Source: Rhipidocladum racemiflorum (taxonomy: Eukaryota > Streptophyta > Magnoliopsida > Poales > Poaceae). From it: DNA of 64,000 nt. Below the pieces are notes generated by a model, which was not told the DNA's origin, ran no database searches, and saw only the letters and a program-made list of their open reading frames with translations. Position numbers and translations under genes: made by a program. Numbering within the stretch: position 1 is the first letter of the stretch; each line of letters opens with the position of its first letter. Of the stretch, positions 1-11,144 are shown in pieces. The DNA is taken from assembly GCA_036346355.1 (NCBI GenBank), contig CM070572.1, positions 33,641,944 through 33,705,943 of the forward strand, in the 5' to 3' direction.

Positions 1-53
1 CATGCAATATAATATTTTACGTAGTAAAATCTCGTATTGCTTGCATCTGAGAT

Positions 54-1060
54 ATGTCCTCGACATTGCAAATAGGGAATTTCTTGTGCTTGCCACTGGA
101 TGGCGGCAATTACCTCACTTGGGCAATGGATGCCAAAATCAACCTAACGACTAGAGGACTTGGAGCTGCTATTGTTCGGCTGAAGCCAGGTGCAATCGAA
201 GTGCTGAACCGCATAAAATCGCCGCTTTACATTTCTGAGACACCATCTTCATTCGGACTGAAAAGGCCGAATATTTGATGGAGGAGGACATTGGTATTGT
301 GGAAATTCCTGAAGGAGCAGCTACAACCGGCAAAGATCCGTGTTGCCGGAAGCACAGCGAATGGACCCTCCTACACTTTTCGAGGATTTCAAATGCGTGG
401 CGACTTATAATTGCAATGCACAAAGCGGTAGCTAAATTGACTTTTTGTAACCGATTCTTGAAAGTGAGAAGATCGACAAAACTTTGTGCACTTTCCACCC
501 CAACATGATGATACTACAACAACGATGCCGTCATGCAAAGTACAAGAAGTACTGAGCTTATTAGTGTTACGCTAGAAGCGGGAGAAACATGATGAACTCA
601 CGATGAAGAATCATCATGCAAATACTAATGGAAGTCAAGCGTTACGAAGCACATGCTCACAGCTTTCAGCCAGGCTAGTAGTAGCCATGGCGCGGAAAAG
701 GCCAAATGTACAAGAATGAATGGAAAAATAGCGAAACAAAAAGCGAAAAGGCAAATCCCAATGGAAAGGTAAGGGAAAGTACGAGAACCTTCGAAGCAAG
801 GTCCAACCAATAAAGCACCGACTCTCAAACATGCTTTAGGTGTGGTTCGTTGGCCTGATCACGCAATTATCGCACCCCAAAGCATTTGTGCGGAACTTTA
901 CATGAAATCCTTTGGGAGATTCGGAAGAATCCAAGAAAAGAAGGTTGAGGCACACTACTGCAGCTCTACCGGATGTTGAGCAAGGCGGTGTAAAGAAAGA
1001 AAACAATGTCACTAACCCTACAACCGAGTTCAAGAAAGCCTTCTCGGATATGGTGACTGC
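54..1060 (+). pseudogene. Copia gag remnant with CCHC knuckle
   Basis: The frame from 54 has the plant Copia gag signature (LDGGNYLTWAMDAKINL), the capsid-like domain that binds element RNA. Later frames continue with interruptions. At about 832-846 the codons read CFRCG and are followed by residues resembling the rest of a CCHC nucleic-acid-binding knuckle, with a stop where Gly-His is expected. The product would package element RNA in virus-like particles. It is clearly non-functional here. Confidence 0.65.
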
Positions 1061-2619
1061 CCATGGATGAGGATGACCTCCTCGACCTTGAGCTTATGGA
1101 GCTCGAGAAAGATACCAATGTTTCGGAGATGGAACATGACTTGTATGTGGAGATGCGGAATGAATCTCCCTACACCCCTTTTGCTATATGTCGCATTTCC
1201 ATTAGTTGAGCCTCCTTAAGAGCCTCATCGGTTTGAATAATTATGTTCATGAACATTTTGGTCTATGCTCCTGTTGAGCAATTATCGATTGATAATTAAA
1301 TAAAGTGTTTTCAGAATATTTTTGTGCTATGCCTGTTTGATTGTTATACTATGCAACCTGAAGTTGGTATTGCGATAAAAACCCAGAAATATTTAAAGAT
1401 CTTGTAGATTGACTGGGTAATCTTGAGTTGAATATTTTGAGAAAATAATTAGTAATTCTGCTGGCCATAGCATAAAGACTTTTCCTAGACCTGAAGATTT
1501 CTTATGCCCTGCTGTGCTATAGGAAAACTTATTGTTAAGATCCTTTAACTTATATAAGAATCACTGAATTTCCTGGAGAAATTTCGAAGTGATATATACC
1601 TAATGTTCACATATTAGAATGACCTTGCAGAGTCATTATTAAGGGAATAAAATTTATTGCTTGACCACTTTGCAGAATAGTAGGCTACCCACGATTATTT
1701 GGGGGCCCACGATCTTGCCTGCTGCGATATTAATTCAACTCAAATCAAGCGTATATAATGGAATTTCCCCGTTCTGAGATAGCGCATGGAAGAAAATTAA
1801 GTATTTCCCATACTGCAAAAATTTTGGCGATGTTGTATACATGCCAATCTCTCCACTGCAGCGTACCACCATGGGACCTCACAGAAGTTGAGGTGCACAT
1901 GGTTGATGCGATGATTGTACTAAGGACATATTTCGGCATTAGGGGAAGATAAGTACCAAATTAAAGAATCACGGAGTCCTTATATCCACGATGATGAGAC
2001 CAAACTTGAAGTTCGAAAGTAATAAATCTGCAACAAATAAGCTAATAATCGCCAAATGCCTTCATGATCATAAGGTAGTGGAAAGATCTCATATACCTGC
2101 GGTATATGCACACGAAAGAGTGAAAATATCCTAGAAGGATATTGGAACCCACTCTTAACCCTCATGATAAAATGAGGGGAGGCCTCAGTGCACGGGACTC
2201 AATTCAGCGGAGGCGTCCATGAGAAAGGAAGAACCAAATAAATGAGAACACTACCAATGATAGTGGAAGAAGCTCAACTTTGATGTTGGGAAAATCCCGA
2301 AGTGAGCCATCTAGAAGATGGTAACATCCAGTGATATATCCTGAAGATATAACCCGGCGTATATTTGTGCGCTACAATCCAGCAATGGGAAGTCGGAACA
2401 CCCAGACTTCATCGTTGTGGGAAATCACGATAAATTGGAAGAAATTGATAAAGAGACATCCACGGGTGATGCGGGAGAATTATATATGAAGAAAGACTAC
2501 AATTGTCGACATATTTTGCCTCTAAAAATTGCTAAAATCTGGATCCGAACCAAGTCCATAGCAGAGTGCGAGAAAGCGCTCATCTAGGTTCACTGAAAAG
2601 CAATTGAGGTAAACTAATG

Positions 2620-3420
2620 AGAGGAAAGTTCTTGGTCCTATTGACATAACATTTTCCGAAATATTCCTGTAGGATCAAATGGATTTTTCATCCTGAAGAG
2701 ATATGAAAATATCTGGTGGTGAGATATAAAAGCGAGGCTTGTAGCACAAGAGGTTTTAGCAGACCCATCATCGATTACGATGAAATATGTTCTCTGAGAT
2801 GAGTGGAATGGCGTTAGAAATTTAATATTGATGGCGATAGCTTAAACTTTTCAATACGGTTGATGATTGTAGTGGCGCGTATGTATTTGGGTCCTTGAAT
2901 ACGGATTAAAAGGCGATCGATAAGGATGTGGTACAATCGACTAAGTAGATTCCTCTGAAAAGGAAATATGATCACTGAAGGAATAATGTTCTGTGCATTC
3001 ATGAGAAATCGAGAATGGATTTTTATTTTCCTCTGTGGTAAATGCAGTCACTTTCGAGAGATTATAAAGGAAACCTCATGGAAATATGTTTGGCGCTAAG
3101 GCGGGTAATCAACCATGTCCGGAAGTTATATGGTATGAATCATCAATTCCCTACTATTATCTATGAAGATAATGATGCTTGTGTTGCACAAATGCAATTG
3201 GGTTATGTAAAGAGCAATATCCACGACATATTGCTCCTAAGTTCTTTATCCCACAAACTCCGAGAGAAGAATGGTGAGATAAAAATAATGCAAATTAAGT
3301 CGTGTGAAAATCTAGCCAGTTATTCACAAAATCCTTGCCAAATTCCCCTTAAAGGTATGTTAATGGCATTGGGAATGGCGACAGAGATTTGCATAGTTCA
3401 GGAAGTAAACCCTGAACCAT
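2620..3420 (+). pseudogene. Copia reverse transcriptase and RNase H remnant
   Basis: Around 2660-2770 an interrupted frame resembles the RT N-terminal region (RYKARLVAQ). The open frame 3042-3422 matches the Copia RNase H end: PTIIYEDNDACVAQM, then GYVKSN, then GEIKIMQIKSCENLA. The motif order fits the family. The middle of the RT, including the YVDD catalytic box, was not found intact. The enzyme would copy element RNA into DNA; the copy here is inactive. Confidence 0.75.
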
Positions 3421-3630
3421 AATCCCTTGCATGATCACGAAGATCATAAGTTGTACTCTTTTTTCCTTTGTGAGTTTTCTGATGTTTCTCACATAAAGGT
3501 TTTTAATGAAAGACAAATGCAACATAGAAGCGAGTGTGATGTACTCTTTTCTCCATCTCTTTTTCCCACTTTGGGTTTTGAGGTGGAGTTTTTAATGAGA
3601 CATATGCATTACGGAATTAGCCCAAGGAAG

Positions 3631-3862
3631 TGTTATGAGATAACCTCCTAACGTATTCGGTTAGGAGTCTATCTTCTTAATATGTGGCGAATCAGAACTC
3701 TCATGAGGGGCTATATATACCGGGTGCCTCCATTGTATTTACATACATTGATCAATAAAGAAGAGAGAGCTCCACCCTATATCTTGTGTCTCTTGTTCTT
3801 GTGTTCTTGTGTTCTCGTTGATTGCCGGTGTTCGACGTGGGTGAACTACTTGTTTTACAACA
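3631..3862 (+). repeat. Copia 3' LTR
   Basis: The 232-bp block begins TGTTAT and ends ACAACA, so it has a TGTT...AACA terminal inverted repeat. It contains a TATA-like stretch (TATATATAC, about 3712-3720) and a polyadenylation-like AATAAAG (about 3753). Its position directly after a purine tract and Copia RNase H identifies it as the 3' LTR. No target-site duplication can be tested because the left end is outside the window. Confidence 0.7.
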
Positions 3863-4501
3863 GTGGTTACCCTCTAATTGGGCACCAGTAAAGTAGTGCT
3901 ACATCACCATCACCATGATGTATCTAACCATTTAAAACTCCATCTTATAATTTTATTAGGTTTTATAGATGCATTAAAATAAAAATTAATGATTAAAATT
4001 GTGTTTTTGAAACTCCATATTCTAAATGTTACTGTTTGTGAACAGAAAGTAGTGTGCAAAAACGTTTTACTGAGCTATCTCAAGACTCAACGCCTGTGCA
4101 CGTAACTGTCAAGCTTTCGTGGCCCATAGGTACATGCGGCGCCAAGACAAATATATTAGCACTTTCGTGGGAAGAGAGGCGTGATGACTTCCAACTTCCA
4201 ACACCAAACGGTACGTTTTGCGAACTCGGTTGGGTGACATTTCGTATGGCTACAGTAGTCACGTGTAACGCCTCTATCAGTCTGTGTGACTGACAACGGA
4301 AACGTAACAAGGAGGTTAAACAAAATTTCGCAGTGCGAAAAGAATATAGCATCTGGTAATCATTTCTTCTTTACCAGCACGGCACCATGCTTTACCGCTA
4401 GAAAAAGGTGTAACAAAATTGTTTGGCCGCTTAATAATCCGTGCTTTTACGCGGAGTAAAAATTAATTGAAGAGCTCTTTTACGAAAATTTACATAGACC
4501 G
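3863..4501. other. Intergenic, no gene recognised
   Basis: AT-rich sequence between the Copia LTR and the 3' end of the UGT gene. The open frames at 4054-4352 on both strands overlap one another and match nothing recognised. Confidence 0.6.
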
Positions 4502-4507
4502 TTTATT
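4502..4507 (-). terminator. Candidate polyadenylation signal of the UGT gene
   Basis: TTTATT on the plus strand reads AATAAA on the coding strand, about 85 nt after the stop codon at 4592-4594. The distance suits a plant near-upstream element. Confidence 0.5.
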
Positions 4508-4591
4508 CCTCCCGATACAATAGGTTATTTATGCTTCCTCTAATAATAAAGTGACGGGAATATTTTTTAGCAAATCTGGTTTCCTAGGATC

Positions 4592-6052
4592 TCACTGCTC
4601 CTCAGCCGTACGGCCCTTATCTGCTTGCGGGCCACACGTCCGCGCCAGCACCTCGTCCACGAACGCTTGCACGTGGCTGTCCGACGACCCACCGGGCGCC
4701 ACGGCGGTCCACGCTGCCGCGCTCCACGCCCTGGCGTTGGCGAGCATGGCGTCGGCGTCCGGCCCGGAAACGGCGGTGTCCACGGCGTCGCGCACGGCGT
4801 CCCGCCGCAGCGGCGCGCGGATGCGCACGCCCGTCTTGAACTCCTCGACAAGGTACTTGGCGTCCGTGCACTGGTCGCCCCACTGCGGGAAGGCCACCAC
4901 GGGCTTACCGGCGGCGAGCGTCTCCAGCGTGGAGTTCCATCCGCAGTGCGTGAGGAAGCACGCCGTTGACGGGTGCGCGAGCACGCGGTCCTGCGGGCTC
5001 CACGGCACCACCATGCCACGGCCGGCGACGGCGTCCAGGAACCCGTCGGGGAGCAGCGCGCTGCTGTCCGACCGCACGACCCACAGGAATGGCCGGCCGG
5101 TGGACGCGAGCCCGTGCGCCATCTCGGCCAACTCCTCAGCGGAGAGCACCACGACGCTGCCGAGCGACGCGTACACGACGGAGCGCGGCGCCTGCGCGTC
5201 AAGCCACCCCACGCAGTCGTCAGCTGCCTTGATCATGTCGGCGCGTACCGCGGCGACCTCCTCCTGCCCCTCGAGCTCGACTAGCGGGCCCACGGGGATG
5301 AGCGGCGGGGGCGAGGGCGTGACGCCCGGGAGCGCGGCGACCACGTCGCGCTCGAGCTCGGAGAAGGAGTTGACCAACACCCACGACGCCTTGTCGATGC
5401 TGCGGAACTGCCTCAGTATGGCGTCGGTGAGTCTCTTGAACGGGTTGGACGGAAGCAGGAAGGATGGTACGTCGGCGACAGACAGCGCCGGGAGCCCAGG
5501 GAGCGTGACCCGCGCGTCGAGGTCGTCCTCGGGAGGGAACTCCACAAGCCCGTGCACGTGGTGGTAGTAGAGCGAGAACACCGCGCACGACTGCACCCAC
5601 AGCACCGCCGAAGGGATGCCGGCGTCGGCGGCGACGTCGATCGCCCACGGGAGGAACGGGTTCCCGACGACGCACGCCACCGGCCGTCCCGCCTCCGCCT
5701 GGCGCCTGAGCAGCTCCGCGAACGCCGGCGGCCCGGCCGTCTCGAGGTGCTTCATCAGCTCGTCGAGCTCGTTCCCGTCGAAATGGTCCTCCAAGAACTC
5801 GAACCTGATCCTTCCGCGGCCGAGGGGCACGCCGTCGCCGCCAGCTCTCACCCCCGAGGAGGCCGTGAGCTTCGCTCCCACGGAGGAGGTGGAGGACAAG
5901 GTGACTATGAGTCCCTTGGCCGCGATGCGCTTGGCGAGGCGCAGCATGGGATTAACATGGCCCTGGCCTGGGAAGCAGATGAGGAGCAGGTGGGGCGGGA
6001 TCGCGCCCGCCGTCGCTCCTGCGGATGTCGTCGCCGCCGCCTCGTCGCCCAT
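4592..6052 (-). CDS. UDP-glycosyltransferase, UGT84-like (family 1)
   Basis: Single-exon 486-residue protein, the normal length for plant family-1 glycosyltransferases, which move glucose from UDP-glucose to small acceptors in the cytosol. The acceptor-activating His is H32 in GQGHVNP. The PSPG donor-binding box begins about residue 345 (WSPQDRVLAHPS), continues HCGWNS and E, and ends PQWGDQ; the final Gln is typical for UDP-glucose use. The block GNPFLPWAIDVA followed by VLWVQSCA and YYHH resembles the UGT84 group, whose members usually make glucose esters of carboxylic acids such as cinnamates. At the usual catalytic Asp position there is Asn, as I recall for UGT84 relatives. The start is the first Met before the Rossmann strand. 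No break is seen, so the gene is probably functional; the acceptor is unknown. The coding region is strongly GC-rich, as is common in grass single-exon genes. Confidence 0.93.
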   Translation of the reverse strand: MGDEAAATTSAGATAGAIPPHLLLICFPGQGHVNPMLRLAKRIAAKGLIVTLSSTSSVGAKLTASSGVRAGGDGVPLGRGRIRFEFLEDHFDGNELDELMKHLETAGPPAFAELLRRQAEAGRPVACVVGNPFLPWAIDVAADAGIPSAVLWVQSCAVFSLYYHHVHGLVEFPPEDDLDARVTLPGLPALSVADVPSFLLPSNPFKRLTDAILRQFRSIDKASWVLVNSFSELERDVVAALPGVTPSPPPLIPVGPLVELEGQEEVAAVRADMIKAADDCVGWLDAQAPRSVVYASLGSVVVLSAEELAEMAHGLASTGRPFLWVVRSDSSALLPDGFLDAVAGRGMVVPWSPQDRVLAHPSTACFLTHCGWNSTLETLAAGKPVVAFPQWGDQCTDAKYLVEEFKTGVRIRAPLRRDAVRDAVDTAVSGPDADAMLANARAWSAAAWTAVAPGGSSDSHVQAFVDEVLARTCGPQADKGRTAEEQ

Positions 6053-6187
6053 GGCCGCGAGCTCTCTTGCAAGGACCTTGTTTTTCTTGGTTTTTTTTTT
6101 TTTCCCCTGAGCTGGCTAAAGTGCAGCAGTGCAATCACAGGGACAATAACTCTAGCTGGGTCTTGGAGATATGCAGTTCAGCTACCT

Positions 6188-6195
6188 CATTTATA
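6188..6195 (-). promoter_or_regulatory. Candidate TATA box of the UGT gene
   Basis: CATTTATA on the plus strand reads TATAAATG on the coding strand, about 135 bp upstream of the ATG at 6052. Spacing leaves room for a 5' UTR of about 100 nt that includes an A-rich run (6092-6105). Confidence 0.5.
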
Positions 6196-6538
6196 CAAAA
6201 TGATTTTGGCGATGACATGCATGGATGACGTCTGACGTGCCGTAATACACGACACTTGCGCAGCTATTTTTTTACGCCGTCTCGCGAAGCTGGAGGGATC
6301 CAGTTGTCCTCTCCATATATACTTTCTCCCGTTACAGAAATGCTGAAAGCGTCATGTATTCATTCTACAGATAACAAAGCTAGAGCAAGCCAGCAGCACA
6401 TTTAACGGTTAAGACAGCTTGTTGTTACGTGATAGATTATGGTCTAACGGCCACACTAAGCAGATCTGTTTGATGCATGCGTACCCGTACAATAAATTCA
6501 GAATCGCGCAAGCTAGAAGCGGCACGGCACCTCATGGC

Positions 6539-6823
6539 GAGCATCTCCGGAGGGGTCTTAAATATGGTCCTAATTAGATTATAGGGTTTTTAGGAAAAAG
6601 ATTAACCCCAGCAAGGATTATAAATTGTTAAAATTTAGTAAATTTTTTTAGGGCCCTTAGGAGAGTAGCTATATTTAGCAACTATGTCATTGAGCTCTAT
6701 CTTCGTTGGGTTTTAGGGTCTAATTGCTGGAGTGAATATTTCATTGGAGCCCTAAATCTAATTAGTTAGGGTTCTAAATTAAAGTTTAAGGCTCATTTTT
6801 AGGGTTTTTTCTTGGAGACGCTC
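6539..6823 (+). mobile_element. MITE-like element, copy A
   Basis: A 285-bp AT-rich block starts GAGCATCTCC and ends GGAGACGCTC, giving about 10-bp terminal inverted repeats. Its whole length aligns with the reverse complement of 7882-8170. No coding frame is present. The superfamily is uncertain because no clear target-site duplication was found. Confidence 0.7.
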
Positions 6824-7450
6824 TAATTAAGCGAAAATATATGCGTCACAGGGTCACGGATTTTTCGCGTGCTTCAGCACACTTGCGATAAAACGCTTGA
6901 ACAGTATGCATGTGGTGTGCCTCATGGCCAGAACAGACGCTGAGAGCACAGTGAGCCAATAGGCTCGTTCCGCTGGGTTTCTAGAATCTGGAACTAGCTA
7001 GCCGGGGCCGGATCCGGATTCCGGTCAGTAGTAGCGAAATTGCTGTTTGGAGTTGGAGGGGAAGCGCTAGCCGATGGGCGCATGGGACAACGACCGCTTT
7101 GACGACTTGTTAGGGCTTACGTCTCGTGGGGTTAGCCCATCATCGATCTACTGGTGCACCTCGGTCGGACGGACGGACGCCATGGACGCGTCGAATTTTG
7201 GATCGAGCCACATTTCTACGGTCCCAGTGCTCCTGCGTACACGGAATCAAAGCCGAACAGGCCACACCGCTAGAGTACGTAAACTCACAGTCGCTAATAA
7301 ATTTCGAATATTGTACCTTCAGAGAACTCCATTTTTTATTTCCTTCTCTGACACTAAGTGGGCATCATTATTCGTTTAGCCTAATTTACGACGCAATATG
7401 GTGCATCCGCACCATGATAGATTTTTTTTTATTAATGAATCCCTGAGAAG

Positions 7451-7482
<32 letters not shown>

Positions 7483-7881
7483 TCTCTTAATATAAATTGT
7501 ACAAATCTTAAAACAAACGATAGGATAAGTAATCATCATCTACCCTTTATTCATACAACTTTAAAAGAGAAAATCGCATAAGCACCTAGCATTTTTTAGC
7601 CACGCCGTCAAAGTGGCGGCGTTGCGAGACTGCCATGTGCGCAAGGAGTGCCAAGTTGATGGAGGCAGTGGCAAGGCTTTGCCTTTCTCACGCTAAGGGA
7701 CGATGGTGTGACAATTGCTCGTGTGGTAGATAGAGTGATAAGTTGCCACGGCAAGAGCAATGTATATTTTCCACATCAATATTTTTAGCGTGGCTTAAAG
7801 CGTAGATTTGAAGATCTTCACCCTGGATAATAATATCAGACAGATCCATTAAATACTAGAGTCGTCGTTTTCAATATTTAA
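6824..7881. other. Spacer between inverted MITE copies
   Basis: About 1.06 kb with no recognised gene. The frames 7074-7446 overlap each other and have no known motif. It holds a TA microsatellite (7455-7481). A stretch at about 7503-7590 resembles 9415-9520 in direct orientation. Confidence 0.6.
7455..7481. repeat. TA microsatellite
   Basis: About thirteen TA units in a row, read directly from the sequence. Confidence 0.95.
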
Positions 7882-8170
7882 AGCATCTCCAAGAGAGCGT
7901 CCTAAAAACGAGCCTTAAATTTTAATTTAAGACCCCAATTAATTAGATTTAGGGTTCCAATAAAATATTCACTCTAACAATTAGGCCCTAAAAGCCAACG
8001 AAGATAGTGCTCAATCGCAGATTTGCTAAATATAGCTACTCTTTTAGGGACCCTAAAACAATTTGTTAAATTTTAACAATTTAGGGTCATTGCTGAAGTT
8101 AATCTTTCCCCCCAATACCCTATAATTTAAAATAAAACCATATTTATGACTCCACTTTTAATGATGCTCT
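7882..8170 (-). mobile_element. MITE-like element, copy B (inverted relative to copy A)
   Basis: Begins AGCATCTCC and ends ATGATGCTC. Its reverse complement matches 6539-6823 along its full length, including TTAAATTAAA and TATCTTCGTTGG blocks. Together the two copies form an inverted pair about 1.06 kb apart. Confidence 0.7.
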
Positions 8171-8362
8171 TACGCAGCCAAGTATCGTTCCGGATACGAG
8201 CGCTAGGCTTCGCGGATGTGGATCGATGGAGGCTGACATGCGTGCGCGCGCGCTGGGTCCGTCTCGTGGTGATCCCAGCACTGACGTATCCACGGTTTGA
8301 CCGCTAGCTAGCTGAGGGCTGAGGCCCAGCCGAGATATTCTAAAAAGGACAGTACTAGCAGC

Positions 8363-8579
8363 CGGACGTCTGATTTTTTTTAAAATTTCGGACGCCCGCG
8401 CAACATTTTTTTTACTGTTTGCAATATTTTTTTTCAACGTTCGCAACATTTTTTTCACTTTTGAAACATTTACTGTTTGTCGAATGAAAATGTTGCATGC
8501 GTAGGAGAAAAATGTTGCATGTGTAGAAAAAAATGTTGTATGCGTAGAAAAAAATGTTGCGGTAGAAATCAGACGTCCG
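8363..8579. mobile_element. Foldback MITE, 217 bp
   Basis: Ends CGGACGTCTGATTT and AAATCAGACGTCCG are exact inverted repeats. Inside, repeated GCAACATTTTTT on the left answers AAAAATGTTGC on the right, so nearly the whole element can fold on itself. There is no coding capacity. The target-site duplication is not convincing. Confidence 0.75.
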
Positions 8580-10093
8580 AACTGTAGCATTACCGTTCTA
8601 AAAAATTCTAAAAAATTGAGGAAAGGAATACTCAGCTGACGTATCCACGGTTCGGCCTTTTATTTTTGGGATGGCTCTATCCAGCATCTTGAGGAAAGGA
8701 ATATTCTAAAAAATTGGATAACCATATTTCATCCATCCAACCATCTAAACAATTAGACGACTTCAGATCCAGAGATGATCGTATCCTATCCCACCAAAGG
8801 CCACCGTAGCTTCCTTCTTCTCGTGTTGTTTCCCCGCGCATCACTTGTTTGTCCGTTTCGGCAGCGACGACGGCTACAAGCTTACCAGTGCTTTCTTGTT
8901 CCCGGGATACATTAATTACGTTGTGCTTAATCTGATCGATACATCCCAGGGTCAGTTTGTCAATGGCGACCTTCTGGATCTCACTAGCATATTCGGCTGG
9001 ATCGCGACGGCCCGCGACGTTGTTTGCTTGCGACGATAATACTCCGTCTCTGCATAGCTGGAGCAGGAAAATATATATGGGGCGTAGCTAAGTAGCTAAC
9101 TGTCGGGAGAAGAAACCAATGCTTCCTGTATATAATACATATCCTACGCACAAAACCACGACGACATCGGCATGGTTAACCACTTCAATTTGTCACATTG
9201 CATTACGTATTGTCTTCGATCATGAATAGTTATCATTTTGGATATAAATACGATTAAATTATCGAAATTTTAACTGTTAATGTCTTTTAAAATATATAAA
9301 TTGGATACATGAAAATCATATTTATATAATTGTCTTGAAAAATGCTTTATAATATTATAATTTTAATGAGTTTTAATAAATATATTATAATAGAAAGAGT
9401 AGTGTTTCTATACTTTTCTTCTTAACATAAACAAACGTAAGGGTAAGTAATCACCAACTACCCCTTATTTATGCTTTAATATTTATGTAATTTAAAGAAA
9501 GAAAAGCATGAAAACATCTCTCAGAAAAAAAAAATTAGTGATCAAAGTTTTATATGGATATCTAAAAAATAACTACTATTTTGCCATGTGCTGACCGGTT
9601 TGTTTTGGGACGGCGTGTGAAGCTTCCTGCAGATGGTAAGATGGATCCATGTGATGTCCTCACCAAACATCGATCATACACGAACATTTTTTACTGCCAG
9701 GACCCATATACTCGCGCTTTATTATTGGTTAAGCTAATAGTGTAGTTCATGCCTGTGCCAAGTTTACTTGTGCGCAAAGCGAGCCTACTTTCGTAGCTCT
9801 TTCCTCCGCAGCGATCTCTATGAATCCTAGTGACTAATGAAATTAAGCTCTGGCTTCCTCTAACAAAAAATCGGGTTGGGACCAAAATTAGGTGGCACAT
9901 ATAAATAATTTGTACATGTTGGATGTCTACACGCTTGTGAGTTGTACCGTTTGATAAAATATTAACGGTTTAAGTGAGATCTATAATTTAATTATGGGCG
10001 GTTTTTTTAAATAAATCAATTTTAAAATAATCCTATCAATGGTTGACTTTTCTGTTTGGATTGTCCAGAGTCTACACCATAGTGTACACTTAG
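8580..10093. other. Intergenic, no gene recognised
   Basis: AT-rich DNA. Short direct duplications occur at its start: TGACGTATCCACGG appears near 8282 and 8638, and GAGGAAAGGAATA near 8619 and 8691. A 64-codon frame at 8845-9039 matches no family I know and is probably chance. Confidence 0.5.
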
Positions 10094-10333
10094 TCCATGT
10101 TTAGCAGAGCTCTAGATCCTAGCTTCACCTTAGTTCTGAAATTTGTATGTTAAAATAAAGTGAATTAAGTTTATATTTTTGTTCTAAAATGTAAACAAGA
10201 TGATCCTTCTAAACACTCTTAATATACACATAACTCCAGCTCCAGCTCCAGCTCCGCATATTTGGTGGAGCTAAGAATACTCAGCTCCACAAGATTCACG
10301 AATCTGATGGAGCTGGAACTCTGCCAAACACCC
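10094..10333. mobile_element. MITE, probably hAT-type
   Basis: Left end GTTTAGCAGAGCTC and right end GAACTCTGCCAAACAC are near inverted repeats, with a short CAGCTC repeat (AGCTCC units) inside. This form is common in grass genomes. The TSD was not resolved. Confidence 0.6.
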
Positions 10334-10971
10334 CCTTTTGTGTGGTTGAAAATTAAGAACATACTCCTCATTCATTTTACGGACTACAGTATCCCCTGGC
10401 CAATTTTACAGTATCCTTACATGGATGGATTGCCTATTTGGCCAGCAATGCTAGAACTCATTGATCCTAGATTAGCTTCAGTCGGGAAATCCACGGGCCA
10501 TCTTATTGGAGTGAGTAGTGTCGTCTCTCTCACTCCCGTTTGCCACGATGGACACATCATCGTCATCCATGCACGTGACTTAAGTAATTAATTGGACCAT
10601 ACATCTTGAGAGTGTGATAATGATGAGAGTTCTTCGACAAATTAGGCTCAACAATTAATAGAACAATTGCGACCCACTACTTGAAAAGAGGTTTTGCTCG
10701 AGTCATGAACAAAACGTAAAGACACCACGGGATTATGGGATAATTCTTCTAATTAATTGATTGTCTCTAGCCTTTTGGGTATGCACATACATTACCAAAG
10801 AGGAAAAAAAGTGTTCTTCTAAACCATCGTAACATAATGCTTGCGTAAACTGTATCCACACGGTTACAGAATGGGATAACACTATCACTTTATCTGTATC
10901 GATTATCGATTAACTTTTGAGAAAAAGCCGATTGCGATATGTGTATATAATTTGGAAATTTTGTAAACGAA
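10334..10971. other. Intergenic; possible left part of CACTA element
   Basis: No gene is seen. CACTACTTGAAAAGAGG at 10675 and CACTATCAC at 10880 are possible CACTA left ends. Neither gives a 3-bp duplication matching the right end at 30427, so the left border is left open. Confidence 0.4.
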
Positions 10972-11110
10972 GTCATCACAGTCGGTTCTTAGTTAGAACC
11001 AACTGTGATGATACCCCCTCATCACAGTCGGTTCTTAGCTAGAATCGACTGTGATGAGGGGGTATCATCACAGTCGGTTCTAGATAAGAGGCGATTGTGA
11101 TGAGCCTCAC
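10972..11110 (+). repeat. CACTA left subterminal repeats
   Basis: Three hairpin-forming units: TCACAGTCGGTTCT, a short bridge, then AGAACCAACTGTGATGA or a variant. Such repeats are bound by CACTA accessory proteins in the En/Spm family. The same core recurs near 30220-30340. Confidence 0.8.
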
Positions 11111-11144
11111 TAGGTTTTATATACCCTTAGAACGAACTCTCCTC

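Larger units (their letters stand above)
1..3862 (+). mobile_element. Degenerate Ty1/Copia LTR retrotransposon (left end outside window)
   Basis: Remains of gag, zinc knuckle, reverse transcriptase and RNase H occur in the usual Copia order on the plus strand and end in an LTR at 3631-3862. A purine-rich tract (AAGGAAG) lies directly before the LTR, as expected for a polypurine tract. Many stops and frame changes show it is dead. The 5' LTR and primer site would lie left of position 1. Assignment to Copia rests on the gag start and RNase H motifs; the integrase part (about 1100-2600) is too decayed to place by eye. Confidence 0.8.

Noticed and set aside
4551..5567. 338-codon open frame on the plus strand
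   Set aside because: It is antisense to the UGT gene. The GC-rich third positions of that gene keep opposite frames open, and the translation is low-complexity Ser/Ala/Thr without a domain.
8845..9039. 64-codon plus-strand frame
   Set aside because: No known family, no upstream gene signals seen; kept only as a note in the spacer entry.
10262..10591. 109-codon plus-strand frame
   Set aside because: It begins inside the MITE at 10094-10333 and has no motif; probably chance.
10675..10700. CACTACTTGAAAAGAGG as the left end of CACTA 1
   Set aside because: The sequence fits a CACTA end only loosely, differs from the right end after eight bases, and the flanking triplets do not match.
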